From contig NZ_CP140706.1 of NCBI RefSeq assembly GCF_034555375.1, positions 1 through 64,000 of the forward strand: a stretch of 64,000 bases of DNA. The letters are read 5' to 3'. Source of the DNA: Pseudomonas sp. B33.4. Its GTDB lineage: Bacteria > Pseudomonadota > Gammaproteobacteria > Pseudomonadales > Pseudomonadaceae. This document shows, one piece after another, positions 20,904 through 29,468 of the stretch (position 1 is its first letter; each line of letters opens with the position of its first letter). The notes beneath the pieces are model-generated. The model was not told the DNA's origin, did no database searches, and worked only from the letters and a program-made list of their open reading frames with translations. The translations under genes and the position numbers were made by a program.

Positions 20904-22472
20904 TCAATCCTCAAACCTGATCGGGCATTTCTCCGGCCCTTCCAGCTTCCTCAGTTCCTCCACCACCTGCGGCCGCGCCCGGCGCAAGGTAAGGCTGCGA
21001 TCCTGGCTCAGCAGGCGTCGCGCCTCCTGATGCAGCATCTCCACCCCCGAATAGTCGATGAAATTGATCTGCTGCGCCTCGATCACCACCCGTGCGCCAT
21101 GCATTCGTTGCAGGCGCACTTGCAGGTAATGGCTGGCGCCGAAAAAGATCGAACCGCCGACGCGCAACACATCGTCCTCACCGTCGCGCCAATGCTGCAC
21201 GCGCGGTTGCGAGGTGCGTTTGAGGTAGAAGAACAACGAGGCCAGCACGCCGGCATAAATCGCGGTCTGCAACTCCAGCAGCAACGTCGCCAGACAAGTC
21301 AGGGCCATCACCACGAACTCGGCACGACTGACCCGCAGCAACGCACGAATGCCGCGATGATCGACCAGACCCCAGGCAATCAGCAGGATGCTGCCCGCCA
21401 TCGCCGGAATCGGAATGTGCGAAATCAGCCCCGCGCCGAAAATCGCAAACAACGCCACCCAGATCGCCGAAAAAATCCCGGCCAGCGGCGAGCAGGCGCC
21501 TGCCTCGTAACTCAAACCGGAGCGGGTAAACGATCCCGCTGACAGCGAGCCGGAAAAGAACGCGCCGACGATATTGGATAAACCCTGCGCGCGGACTTCC
21601 TGATTGGCATCGAGAAACTGTTGCGACCGCGCCGAAATCGAGCGGGCAATCGACAGGCTGGTGACCAACCCGAGCATGCCCACCGCCACGGCACTTGGCA
21701 GCAGGCGCAGAATCAGATCCAGGTCCAGCGGCAACGCACTGAACGGCGGCAAACGCCCGACGAATGCGCTGACCAGATGCACATGGCCGAACATCGCCGG
21801 CCACAGCCACACCAGCAGACTGGCCAATGCGAGGGTTATCAACAGCGTCGGCCAGCGCGGCAACAATTGTTTCAACGCCACACCGACGACCACCGTCGCC
21901 ACACCGAGCACCAGCGAAGGTTTATCCACAGCCCGGAGGTGTTGCAGCAGGTCCATCAGACTCGCCAGCGCCGTAGCCTTGGCCGGCAGCTCCAGCCCCA
22001 GCAGGTTCGGCAACTGCCCAATGGCAATCACCACCGCCGCGCCGAGGGTGAAACCCAGCACCACCGAATGCGAGACGAAATTCACCAGCGCGCCGAAGCG
22101 CAATAACCCGAGCAGCCACTGGAAAATCCCGGCAAGAAAGGTCAGCAACAAGATCAGGGTGATGTAGTCCTGCGACGCCGGAACTGCCAAGGGACTGACA
22201 CTGGCGAACAGCACAATCGAAATCGCCGCCGTCGGGCCGCAGATCAAATGCCACGACGAACCCCACAGGCAGGCGATCAGCACCGGGATGATTGCCGCGT
22301 AGAGTCCGTATTCAGGTGGGAGGCCGGCGATCAGCGCATAGGCAATCGACTGGGGTAAGGCGAGAATCGCACCGCTCAGGCCGACGATCAGATCCCGTCC
22401 GACGCTGGCGCGGGTTTGCCGCGGTAGCCAGGTGAGGAAGGGGAAGAGAGAGTGGCGGCTGGGGAAGGCCAT
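20904..22472 (-). CDS. SulP family anion transporter with STAS domain
   Basis: Inner-membrane transporter of 522 residues for sulfate, bicarbonate or related anions. The N-terminal SulP signature is present (AILALPQSIAYALIAGLPPEYGLYAAIIP), followed by ten or more hydrophobic segments to about residue 400. A cytoplasmic STAS domain (about 420-510, ARVVIEAQQINFIDYSGVEMLHQ) completes it. P. aeruginosa has a sulfate-transporter gene near this place, but substrate cannot be read from sequence. A DnaA box lies within the gene (21922-21930). Confidence 0.9.
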   Translation of the reverse strand: MAFPSRHSLFPFLTWLPRQTRASVGRDLIVGLSGAILALPQSIAYALIAGLPPEYGLYAAIIPVLIACLWGSSWHLICGPTAAISIVLFASVSPLAVPASQDYITLILLLTFLAGIFQWLLGLLRFGALVNFVSHSVVLGFTLGAAVVIAIGQLPNLLGLELPAKATALASLMDLLQHLRAVDKPSLVLGVATVVVGVALKQLLPRWPTLLITLALASLLVWLWPAMFGHVHLVSAFVGRLPPFSALPLDLDLILRLLPSAVAVGMLGLVTSLSIARSISARSQQFLDANQEVRAQGLSNIVGAFFSGSLSAGSFTRSGLSYEAGACSPLAGIFSAIWVALFAIFGAGLISHIPIPAMAGSILLIAWGLVDHRGIRALLRVSRAEFVVMALTCLATLLLELQTAIYAGVLASLFFYLKRTSQPRVQHWRDGEDDVLRVGGSIFFGASHYLQVRLQRMHGARVVIEAQQINFIDYSGVEMLHQEARRLLSQDRSLTLRRARPQVVEELRKLEGPEKCPIRFED

Positions 22473-22525
22473 GGGTCCTCGCGGTTGGGGTTTTGTTCAA
22501 GGTTATCAGGGTGCCAGGGGAAAGG

Positions 22526-22686
22526 CCCCTCACCCTAGCCCTCTCCCAGAGGGAGAGGGGACTGACCGCGGTGTTTTTTCAACATTCACCGACCTGCATT
22601 TCTGCGTCGAACTCAGGCTCTAGATACAACAACGATCGGCTCCCTTCCCCCTCGCCCCCTTGGGGGAGAGGGCTGGGGTGAGGGGG
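22526..22686. repeat. Inverted pair of GC-rich CCCTCTCCC/GGGAGAGGG palindromes
   Basis: One unit at 22526-22560 (CCCTCTCCC AGA GGGAGAGGG preceded by CCCCTCACCCTAG) and a second, inverted and slightly diverged unit at 22646-22686 flank about 85 bases with no gene. This unit type is a widespread proteobacterial intergenic palindrome. With choX and the SulP gene both on the minus strand, it lies downstream of choX. Confidence 0.75.
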
Positions 22687-22725
22687 CAAAATCTCAAGCC
22701 AATCACTCATCCAGCAACCCCACAA

Positions 22726-23646
22726 TCAAAGCTTCGCTTTCACTGCCGCCAGCGCATCCTTGCCATCTACGGTCTTCACGCCATCCAGCCACTTATCGAG
22801 CACCGCCGGATTCGCCTTGATCCACGCCTTCGCCGCCTCGGCATTGCTGACCTTCTTGTTCACCACCTCAGCCATGATGCTGTTCTCCATCTCCTGAGTG
22901 AACGACAGATTGGTCAGCAATTTACCCACATTCGGACAGGCCTCGGCGTAACCCTTGCGCGTCAGCGTAAACACGCTGCCGGTGTCGCCAAAGTATTTCT
23001 CGCCACCCTTCAGGTAATGCATTTTCAGCTGCACGTTCATCGGGTGCGGGGTCCAGCCGAGGAAGGTGACGAACTTCTGCTTCTTCATCGCCCGCGACAC
23101 TTCCGCCAGCATCGCCTGTTCGCTGGACTCGATCAGCTTCCACTGGCCCATGTCGAAGTCGTTCTTCTTGATGATTTCCTGAAGCGAGATGTTCGCCGGC
23201 GCGCCGGAGCCGATGCCGTAGATCTTGCGCTCGAACTTGTCGGCGTATTTGTTCAGGTCGGCAAAGTTATGCACACCGGCGTCCCATACGTAATCCGGCA
23301 CGGCGAGGGTGAACTCGGTGCCATCGAGGTTTTTCGCCAGTTGCGTGACATCGCCGGTGGCGACGAACTTGTCGTAGAAGCCCTGCTGCGCCGGCATCCA
23401 GTTGCCGAGGAAGACATCCACCTGGCCATCCTTCAAACCGCCAAAGGTGATCGGCACCGCGAGGGTGTCGACCTTGGCCTTGTAGCCCATGCCGTCCAGC
23501 AGAAACCCGGTGATGGCGTTGGTCGCGGCAATGTCGCTCCAGCCCGGATCAGCCATTTTCACCGTGTCGCAGCTCTGCTCGGCGAAGGCCGAAGTGCTGC
23601 TCAACGCGATCAGGCCAACCGTCACTACTGTGGATAACTTGCGCAT
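22726..23646 (-). CDS. choX: Choline/betaine ABC transporter substrate-binding protein
   Basis: Periplasmic binding protein of 306 residues (OpuAC family). ATG at 23646 opens a signal peptide cut near AFA-EQ (MRKLSTVVTVGLIALSSTSAFA). Aromatic residues that cage trimethylammonium groups are present in DPGWSD, GNWMPAQQGFY and LGWTPHPMN. It lies 16 bp after betC on the same strand, so it likely imports choline released by or related to choline-sulfate use. The cognate permease and ATPase are not in the window. A DnaA box overlaps its 5' end (23629-23637). Confidence 0.9.
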   Translation of the reverse strand: MRKLSTVVTVGLIALSSTSAFAEQSCDTVKMADPGWSDIAATNAITGFLLDGMGYKAKVDTLAVPITFGGLKDGQVDVFLGNWMPAQQGFYDKFVATGDVTQLAKNLDGTEFTLAVPDYVWDAGVHNFADLNKYADKFERKIYGIGSGAPANISLQEIIKKNDFDMGQWKLIESSEQAMLAEVSRAMKKQKFVTFLGWTPHPMNVQLKMHYLKGGEKYFGDTGSVFTLTRKGYAEACPNVGKLLTNLSFTQEMENSIMAEVVNKKVSNAEAAKAWIKANPAVLDKWLDGVKTVDGKDALAAVKAKL

Positions 23647-23662
23647 GGACTTCCCCTTAACA

Positions 23663-25177
23663 TTATTGGTTTTGGCAGGGTTGTGGATAACGTGCTTTGC
23701 GTTCCAGATCATCGAGGTCGATGTGGTTGCGCATGTACTGCTGACTGGCGTCGACCAGCGGCTGGTGATCCCAGCTCTTCAGCTTGCCGATGGTTAACGC
23801 GTCGGCGACAAAACGGCGGCGGCGTTGACTGGCCAGTACTTCCTGGTGAATCGCCGGAATGTCCCACTTGCCGCGCGCTTCGGCGAGAAAATCGTCGAAC
23901 AGCTGGCGATGTTGTGGCGATTCACTGAGTTCTTCCAATTCGCGCGGATCGTTGTCTACGTCGAAGAGTAGGCAAGGGTCGCTTTCACTGTAGATAAATT
24001 TGTAGGCGCCGCGACGGATCATCATCAATGGGCTGATGGTGCCTTCGGCCATGTATTCGCCAAACACTTCGTCATGACCGCCCTGCCCTTGCAGGTGTGA
24101 AACCAGTGAGCGGCCGTCCAGCGGCAAGCCCGGTTCCAGCGTACCGCCGGCCAGTTCAACAAATGTCGGCAGCAGGTCGGCGGTCGACACGGCAGCGCTG
24201 ACGCGGCCTGACTCAAACTGCCCCGGCGCACTGATCAACAGCGGCACACGGGCTGCCATTTCGTACCAGTGCATTTTGTACCAGAGGCCTTTCTCGCCAA
24301 GCATGTCGCCGTGGTCGCCGGAGAAGACAATGATGGTGTCGTCGATCAGCCCGGTTTCTTCGAGGGTTTGCAGAAGTTTGCCGACGTTGGCGTCGATATA
24401 GCTACATGCACCGAAATACGCCCGACGCGCATCGCGAATCTTATCCACAGGCAGCGGTTTATCCCACAAGTCGTAAACCTTGAGCAGGCGCTGGGAGTGC
24501 GGGTCGAGTTCGTGTTGATCCGGGGTTGTAGGCAGCGGGATATCAGCGTCGTCGTACAAATCCCAGAAAGCTTTGGGAATGGTGTACGGATCGTGCGGGT
24601 GAGTCATCGACACCGTCAGGCAGAACGGCTGATCGCCATCCTCGCGAATGTGATCGAACAAATATTGCTGCGCCTTGAACACCACCTCTTCGTCGAAATC
24701 GAGTTGGTTGGTGCGCACGCATGGCCCCGCCTGCAATACCGACGACATGTTGTGATACCAGGTCGGGCGCACGTTGGGCTCGTCCCAATTCACCGCCCAA
24801 CCGTAGTCGGCGGGGTAAATGTCGCTGGTCAGGCGTTCTTCGTAACCGTGCAACTGATCAGGGCCGCAGAAATGCATTTTCCCGGACAGCGCAGTGCGGT
24901 AGCCGAGGCGGCGCAGATAATGGGCATAGGTTGGAACATCGGCAGGGAAATCGGCGGCGTTGTCATAAGCGCCGATCTTGCTCGGCAACTGGCCGCTGAC
25001 CAGAGTAAAACGCGACGGCGCGCACAACGGGCTGTTGCAGTAAGCGGCGTCGAACACCACGCCTTGTTCGGCGAGGCGCGAGAGGTTCGGCAGTTTGATC
25101 GGCGAAGGGCCGTAGAACGGCAACATTGGCGCGGCCATCTGATCGGCCATGATGAAAAGAATATTCTTGCGCTTCAT
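23663..25177 (-). CDS. betC: Choline-sulfatase
   Basis: Hydrolyses choline-O-sulfate to choline and sulfate, 504 residues from ATG 25177 (MKRKNILFIMADQMAAPMLP). The sulfatase signature CAPSR (C52) is the site of formylglycine formation, and metal ligands are in MADQM near the start and in FSGDHGDMLGEKGLW. No signal peptide, as expected for cytoplasmic BetC. It is divergent from a LysR regulator with a perfect palindrome between them and is followed by choX. DnaA boxes lie at 23692-23700 and 24441-24449. Confidence 0.94.
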   Translation of the reverse strand: MKRKNILFIMADQMAAPMLPFYGPSPIKLPNLSRLAEQGVVFDAAYCNSPLCAPSRFTLVSGQLPSKIGAYDNAADFPADVPTYAHYLRRLGYRTALSGKMHFCGPDQLHGYEERLTSDIYPADYGWAVNWDEPNVRPTWYHNMSSVLQAGPCVRTNQLDFDEEVVFKAQQYLFDHIREDGDQPFCLTVSMTHPHDPYTIPKAFWDLYDDADIPLPTTPDQHELDPHSQRLLKVYDLWDKPLPVDKIRDARRAYFGACSYIDANVGKLLQTLEETGLIDDTIIVFSGDHGDMLGEKGLWYKMHWYEMAARVPLLISAPGQFESGRVSAAVSTADLLPTFVELAGGTLEPGLPLDGRSLVSHLQGQGGHDEVFGEYMAEGTISPLMMIRRGAYKFIYSESDPCLLFDVDNDPRELEELSESPQHRQLFDDFLAEARGKWDIPAIHQEVLASQRRRRFVADALTIGKLKSWDHQPLVDASQQYMRNHIDLDDLERKARYPQPCQNQ

Positions 25178-25225
25178 GTGATCGCGGCATTCCATAGTGA
25201 ATATTTATGCGACATTGCTGCGATC

Positions 25226-25244
25226 GAGCATGGAGTCCATGCTC
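25226..25244. promoter_or_regulatory. Perfect palindrome in the betC / LysR divergent promoter
   Basis: GAGCATGGA-G-TCCATGCTC has nine-base perfect arms around a single G, in the 114-bp gap between betC and the divergent LysR gene. It is the obvious candidate operator for the LysR regulator controlling betC-choX and itself. Confidence 0.65.
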
Positions 25245-25291
25245 TGTCGGGTAAAGCCCGCGCCGGGCAATGACTAGGATAAGCACAGCTT

Positions 25292-26242
25292 ATGTATGAA
25301 GCCTTGGGTGATCTGTCGCTCGACCTGCTGCGCGCCTTCGAGGCCGCCGCGCGACATCGTAGTTTTACTGCGGCGGCGGTAGAGCTGGGCACCACGCAAC
25401 CGGCAATCAGCCAGCAGATCAAACGCCTGGAAGAACAGCTCGGCGCGCGGCTGTTTGATCGGATCTACCGAGGCATCGAATTGACGGAAGTCGGCGCGAT
25501 CCTGTTCGCGCAAGTTACCCTCGGTTTGCAGAATATCGATGCAGGATTGAGCGCAATCAGCACGCAACAGCAACATGAAGTCCTGCAAGTTGCCACCGAC
25601 TTTGCCTTCGCTGCGTATTGGTTGATGCCGCGCTTGCACCGCTTTCACGAAGCCAATCCTCATGTTGATGTCAGCCTCGTCACCAGCGAGCGCAACCACA
25701 ACATGCTGCGTACGGATATCGATGTAGCGATTCTGTTCGGCGATGGGCGTTTCAAGCAGGGCGAGAGTCACTGGTTGTTCAGCGAAGAAGTGTTCCCGGT
25801 GTGCAGTCCGCAGTTGCTCAAGGACTGTGCCCTGCCCTTGCCCGCCCAGGCGTTGCTGGAGTTTCCATTGCTGCACCTGCGGGGCGAAAACAGCAGCAAC
25901 TGGTTCGACTGGAGTGGTCTGTTTCGCCAACTCGGCATCACCACTGCGCCAGCGCCGGGGCAATTGCGCTTCGACAATTACACCTTGTTGATTCAAGCGG
26001 CGATTGGCGGGCAAGGCGTGGCGATTGGCTGGCGGCACCTTGTGGATAACTTGCTGACGCAAGGTTTGTTGTGCCGGCCGCTTGCTGAAACGACGCTGTC
26101 GCGGCTGGGGTATTACGTGGTGTTGCCGCAGCGCAAACGTCGAGGTGCGTTGATTCAACAGTTTGTCGATTGGTTGATGGTGGAGCAGGCGAGCAGCGCC
26201 GAATCCCTGAACGGGTTGGCGCTGCCTTCGATTGCGGTTTGA
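25292..26242 (+). CDS. LysR-type regulator of choline-sulfate use
   Basis: Transcription regulator of 316 residues. The N-terminal winged helix is classic LysR (LLRAFEAAARHRSFTAAAVELGTTQPAISQQIKRLEEQLGARLF), followed by a periplasmic-binding-like effector domain. Its divergent position beside betC matches the choline-sulfate utilisation regulator subfamily, so the effector is probably choline sulfate or choline (inference). A DnaA box lies near its 3' end (26041-26049). Confidence 0.88.
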   Translation: MYEALGDLSLDLLRAFEAAARHRSFTAAAVELGTTQPAISQQIKRLEEQLGARLFDRIYRGIELTEVGAILFAQVTLGLQNIDAGLSAISTQQQHEVLQVATDFAFAAYWLMPRLHRFHEANPHVDVSLVTSERNHNMLRTDIDVAILFGDGRFKQGESHWLFSEEVFPVCSPQLLKDCALPLPAQALLEFPLLHLRGENSSNWFDWSGLFRQLGITTAPAPGQLRFDNYTLLIQAAIGGQGVAIGWRHLVDNLLTQGLLCRPLAETTLSRLGYYVVLPQRKRRGALIQQFVDWLMVEQASSAESLNGLALPSIAV

Positions 26243-26277
26243 AGATCAAAAGATCGCAGCCTTCGGCAGCTCCTACG
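26243..26277. repeat. Single REP-like unit (GATCGCAGCCTTCGGCAGCTCCTAC type)
   Basis: One unpaired copy of the repeat found as inverted pairs at 33760, 40005, 59436 and 63307. It starts at the LysR stop and supplies the stop codon (CTA on the plus strand, 26273-26275) of the convergent dehydrogenase gene. Confidence 0.8.
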
Positions 26278-26941
26278 AGGGATCTGTGGCGGCGATGAAA
26301 TTGACGTGTTGACCCACGTGCAAATTCAACCGCAGCTCATCAGCAATCCCTACCGCCACGCGATTCAGCCGTTCCAGCGGTTCCGCCAAGCCTGGCTCCA
26401 GATTGCCGCCGACCTGACTGAAATGCTCAATCGTCAGCCCGGCCACGCCGTGCGGAGCATTGACCAGCGTCCAGTGCAGCGGGCTGCTTTGCACGGCTTC
26501 ACGGATTTCTTCGGCGGCATGACGTTGCAGGCGATCATCGACATCCGGCTCATCGAGCACGGCGAAGTCGCCCACCAGAAACAGCCGCGACACATTGGCC
26601 GCTTGCAGACCATCGATCAACGCATCGACGGCCAGCACCTGCTCGACCGGCCCGAGCACGACGGCCCGTTCAACCTGATCGCTACTGAACGGCAACCCCG
26701 GCGCATCCAGTAAACAGATGACCGCCGAACTACCGGCCACGCTCTGATTGACCCGCTCCGAGTCGAACAAATCCCCGGTTTTGGTACGCAACCCTGGACG
26801 CGGTGCGAGTGCGGTCAAATCGTCGAGAATGGCGATGACTTCGTGCTGACGTCGCAGCAGTTCAGCCATCAACGCGCTGCCCAGGCTACTCATGGCACCA
26901 TAGAGCACCACTTTTACCGCCGGGGTTTCGGCATTTTTCAT
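26273..26941 (-). CDS. NAD(P)-binding Rossmann-fold protein (NmrA/YwnB-like)
   Basis: Short atypical SDR-like protein, 222 residues from ATG 26941 (MKNAETPAVKVVLYGAMSSLG). The Rossmann loop VVLYGAMSSLGSALMAELL and the following acidic strand (VIAILDD) are visible, with TLVNAPHGVAG near the end as in NAD(P)H-binding epimerase-like proteins. No active-site Tyr-x-x-x-Lys was found, so it may be a redox sensor rather than an enzyme. Its stop codon lies in a REP unit. Upstream 16 codons of open frame have no support. Confidence 0.75.
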   Translation of the reverse strand: MKNAETPAVKVVLYGAMSSLGSALMAELLRRQHEVIAILDDLTALAPRPGLRTKTGDLFDSERVNQSVAGSSAVICLLDAPGLPFSSDQVERAVVLGPVEQVLAVDALIDGLQAANVSRLFLVGDFAVLDEPDVDDRLQRHAAEEIREAVQSSPLHWTLVNAPHGVAGLTIEHFSQVGGNLEPGLAEPLERLNRVAVGIADELRLNLHVGQHVNFIAATDPS

Positions 26942-27024
26942 GGCTGATCCCTTTTCTTGTCCCTTGTATGGCGTGTGACATACGGGCAACGCCGAGGGTT
27001 CGAACCGATTGCCGAGGGTTTGTG

Positions 27025-27351
27025 ATGCAAGCGATCAAGGGCTACCACGCCCACGTCTATTTCGACGCCAGCACCATCGAGCTGGCGCGGGCCGTGTGCG
27101 AACAGGCCGCGCAGTTGTTTCCATTGAAAATGGGCCGTGTTCATGAGCGACCGGTTGGGCCGCACCCGGACTGGAGCTGCCAGTTGGCCTTCGGCTCTGA
27201 GTTGATCGGCGAGGTGTTGCCGTGGTTGGCGCTGAATCGCAAAGGTCTGGTGGTGTTCCTGCACCCGGACACTGGCGATGACTTGCTCGACCATACCGAG
27301 CACGCGATCTGGATGGGCGCCGTGCGACCGCTGGACCTGTCTATTTTTTGA
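27025..27351 (+). CDS. DOPA 4,5-dioxygenase family protein
   Basis: Small protein of 108 residues. It starts at ATG 27025 (MQAIKGYHAHVYFDASTIELA); the frame is open 57 bp further up but the family N-terminus is here. Conserved histidines occur in KGYHAHVYF, RPVGPHPDWSCQLAF and FLHPDTGDDLLDHTEHAIW, the pattern of fungal and bacterial DOPA-dioxygenase-like extradiol enzymes. The physiological substrate is unknown. It converges end to end with the GFA gene. Confidence 0.88.
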   Translation: MQAIKGYHAHVYFDASTIELARAVCEQAAQLFPLKMGRVHERPVGPHPDWSCQLAFGSELIGEVLPWLALNRKGLVVFLHPDTGDDLLDHTEHAIWMGAVRPLDLSIF

Positions 27352-27753
27352 TCAAATGGTTTCTTCGGCTTCACTCGGCAGTTGTTCGTCCAGATGCAGC
27401 CAAGGCAGTTGGCTGTCGGTCCAGATGTGTCGTTCGGCGGGCGCGAGTTCCGGGTGATCAAGGGTGGCGATGGTCACATCGATGCTTTCAGGGCTGAGCA
27501 ACGTCACCAGCGCCACTTGCGCGCCGCAGTTCGGGCAGAAGAACCGCGTGCAACCCTGCGACGAGTCATACCGCGACGGCGTACCCGCCAACCACTGGAA
27601 ACTCGCCGCCGGCACGGTGATCCACGTCGTCACAATCCCGCCGCTTACCTTGCGGCAGATCGAACAATGGCAATGGGCGATATCGTGCAGCCTCCCGCTG
27701 AACTGATAACGAATGTGTCCACAATGGCAGCCGCCGCTGTGCAATTGGCTCAT
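27352..27753 (-). CDS. GFA family zinc protein (CENP-V/GFA domain)
   Basis: Glutathione-dependent formaldehyde-activating-enzyme-like protein, 133 residues. Zinc-binding cysteines are GGCHCGHIRY, HCHCSICRK and FFCPNCGAQV. ATG at 27753 has AAGGAGGG ten bases upstream, better than the in-frame upstream codons. GFA-type proteins bind zinc and often S-adducts, but activity toward formaldehyde has not been shown for most. Its stop directly abuts the DOPA-dioxygenase stop. Confidence 0.9.
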   Translation of the reverse strand: MSQLHSGGCHCGHIRYQFSGRLHDIAHCHCSICRKVSGGIVTTWITVPAASFQWLAGTPSRYDSSQGCTRFFCPNCGAQVALVTLLSPESIDVTIATLDHPELAPAERHIWTDSQLPWLHLDEQLPSEAEETI

Positions 27754-27819
27754 GATCCAAGCCCTCCTTCCCGTGTTCATTGACTTTAGTTCGCATCCGA
27801 CGGCCGGTTGACCGTTCAT

Positions 27820-28075
27820 TCAAAGCTTTCGCCAGCGAAAGGTAGCTGAAAGCTTCCCCGATTAGGATCGCCTCCACTTCCGGCAACAGACCGGTTGGCC
27901 AACGCGTGTGATACCTCGCACGAACGGCCCAATTAACAACAACAATGGTGATTCTGATGTCCTCTGTAGCCCGCCTCCTCGCTTCAACTCCGCCCGTATG
28001 TCTCGTGCTTCCCGTTCTGCGCTGATCGGCCCGATCCGCTCATTTAACTAGCCGCGCTACGCCTGGAGTATTCCC
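27820..28075. other. Intergenic region without recognised features
   Basis: This 256-bp gap upstream of the citrate symporter holds divergent promoters for the GFA gene and the symporter. I see no gene, strong terminator or clear operator. The symporter start is preceded by CTGGAG. Confidence 0.4.
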
Positions 28076-29383
28076 ATGCTGACTTTCCTTGGCTTCGCCA
28101 TGGTCATCACGTTCATGTTCCTGATCATGACCAAGCGCCTGTCCGCGCTGATCGCTCTGATCATCATCCCGATCCTGTTTGCGCTGTTCGGTGGTTTTGC
28201 ACCGAAGATCGGCCCGATGATGCTCGAAGGCATTACCAAGCTGGCGCCGACAGGCGTGATGCTGATGTTCGCCATTCTCTATTTCGCCTTGATGATCGAC
28301 TCCGGCCTGTTCGACCCGGCCGTGCGCAAGATCCTCAAACTGGTCAAGGGCGACCCGCTGAAGGTTTCGGTCGGCACCGCCGTACTGGCGCTCGTCGTTT
28401 CCCTCGATGGTGACGGCGCGACCACTTACATGATCTGCGTGGCCGCCATGCTGCCGCTGTACAGCCGCATCGGCATGAGCCCGCGGATCATGGCCGGTCT
28501 GATCATCCTCGCCGGCGGTGTGATGAACATGACCCCGTGGGGCGGCCCGACTGCCCGTGCGGCGAGTGCGCTGCATGTCGATCCGTCGGACATTTTCGTG
28601 CCGATGATCCCGGCCATGGCCGCGGGTGTGGTGGCGATTCTGCTCATCGCTTATTTCTACGGTAAACGTGAACGTGCGCGTCTGGGTGAGCTGCATCTGG
28701 TCGGCGACGAGATCGATCACAGCGAAATCAGCGTGTCGCAGTTCCCGGATGCTCGCCGTCCGAAACTGATCTGGTTCAACGGCGCCCTGACCTTCGGCCT
28801 GATGTGCACGCTGATCGCCGGCCTGTTGCCGCTGCCGGTACTGTTCATGGTCGCGTTCAGTATTGCCATGATCGTCAACTACCCTTGCCTGCAGATGCAG
28901 AAGGATCGCGTTGCGGCTCACGCCGGTAGCGTGCTGGCAGTGGTCGGGCTGATCTTTGCGGCAGGTATCTTCACCGGTATCCTGAGTGGCACCGGCATGG
29001 TTGATGCGATGTCGAAGAGCCTGTTGGCGGTGATCCCGGATTTCCTCGGCCCGTATCTGGCCGTGATCACGGCGCTGGTGAGCATGCCGTTCACCTTCTT
29101 CATGTCCAACGATGCGTTCTACTATGGCGTGTTGCCGGTGTTGGCCGAAGCCGCCAGCCACTATGGGATCACTGCAGTGGAAATGGCCCGTGCCTCGATC
29201 GTCGGTCAGCCCGTCCACTTGCTGAGCCCGTTGGTGCCATCGACGTATCTGTTGGTGGCCCTGGCCGGCATTGATTTCGGTGACCACCAGCGTTTCACCC
29301 TGAAATGGGCGATCCTGGTTTGTATCTGCATCCTGATTGCTGCACTGCTGTTGGGGACTTTCCCGGTGTTCAGCACTCTATAA
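28076..29383 (+). CDS. CitMHS family citrate-metal:H+ symporter
   Basis: Inner-membrane transporter of 435 residues for citrate complexed with Mg2+ or Ca2+. About 11-12 hydrophobic segments start at residue 1 (MLTFLGFAMVITFMFLIMTK). CitMHS features include SLDGDGATTYMICVAAMLPLY, GGVMNMTPWGGPTARAAS and FFMSNDAFYYGVLPVL. It ends at a strong terminator. No citrate two-component system is adjacent. Confidence 0.92.
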   Translation: MLTFLGFAMVITFMFLIMTKRLSALIALIIIPILFALFGGFAPKIGPMMLEGITKLAPTGVMLMFAILYFALMIDSGLFDPAVRKILKLVKGDPLKVSVGTAVLALVVSLDGDGATTYMICVAAMLPLYSRIGMSPRIMAGLIILAGGVMNMTPWGGPTARAASALHVDPSDIFVPMIPAMAAGVVAILLIAYFYGKRERARLGELHLVGDEIDHSEISVSQFPDARRPKLIWFNGALTFGLMCTLIAGLLPLPVLFMVAFSIAMIVNYPCLQMQKDRVAAHAGSVLAVVGLIFAAGIFTGILSGTGMVDAMSKSLLAVIPDFLGPYLAVITALVSMPFTFFMSNDAFYYGVLPVLAEAASHYGITAVEMARASIVGQPVHLLSPLVPSTYLLVALAGIDFGDHQRFTLKWAILVCICILIAALLLGTFPVFSTL

Positions 29384-29403
29384 GCCCAAGACTCACCGTT
29401 TCG

Positions 29404-29439
29404 GGTCCTGGCTTCGCGGTTTGAAGCCCGGACCTTTTT
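29404..29439 (+). terminator. Rho-independent terminator after the citrate symporter
   Basis: GGTCC-T-GGCTTC (29404-29415) pairs with GAAGCC-C-GGACC (29423-29434), with one mismatch and a seven-base loop, followed by TTTTT. It separates the symporter from terC. Confidence 0.9.
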
Positions 29440-29468
29440 CGGTTTAACAATCGCTCAAAGGAATACAC

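Noticed and set aside
28040..29287. A 415-codon minus-strand frame opposite the citrate symporter
   Set aside because: His/Gln/Asp-rich low-complexity reading opposite a clear membrane transporter, with no motif or start context.
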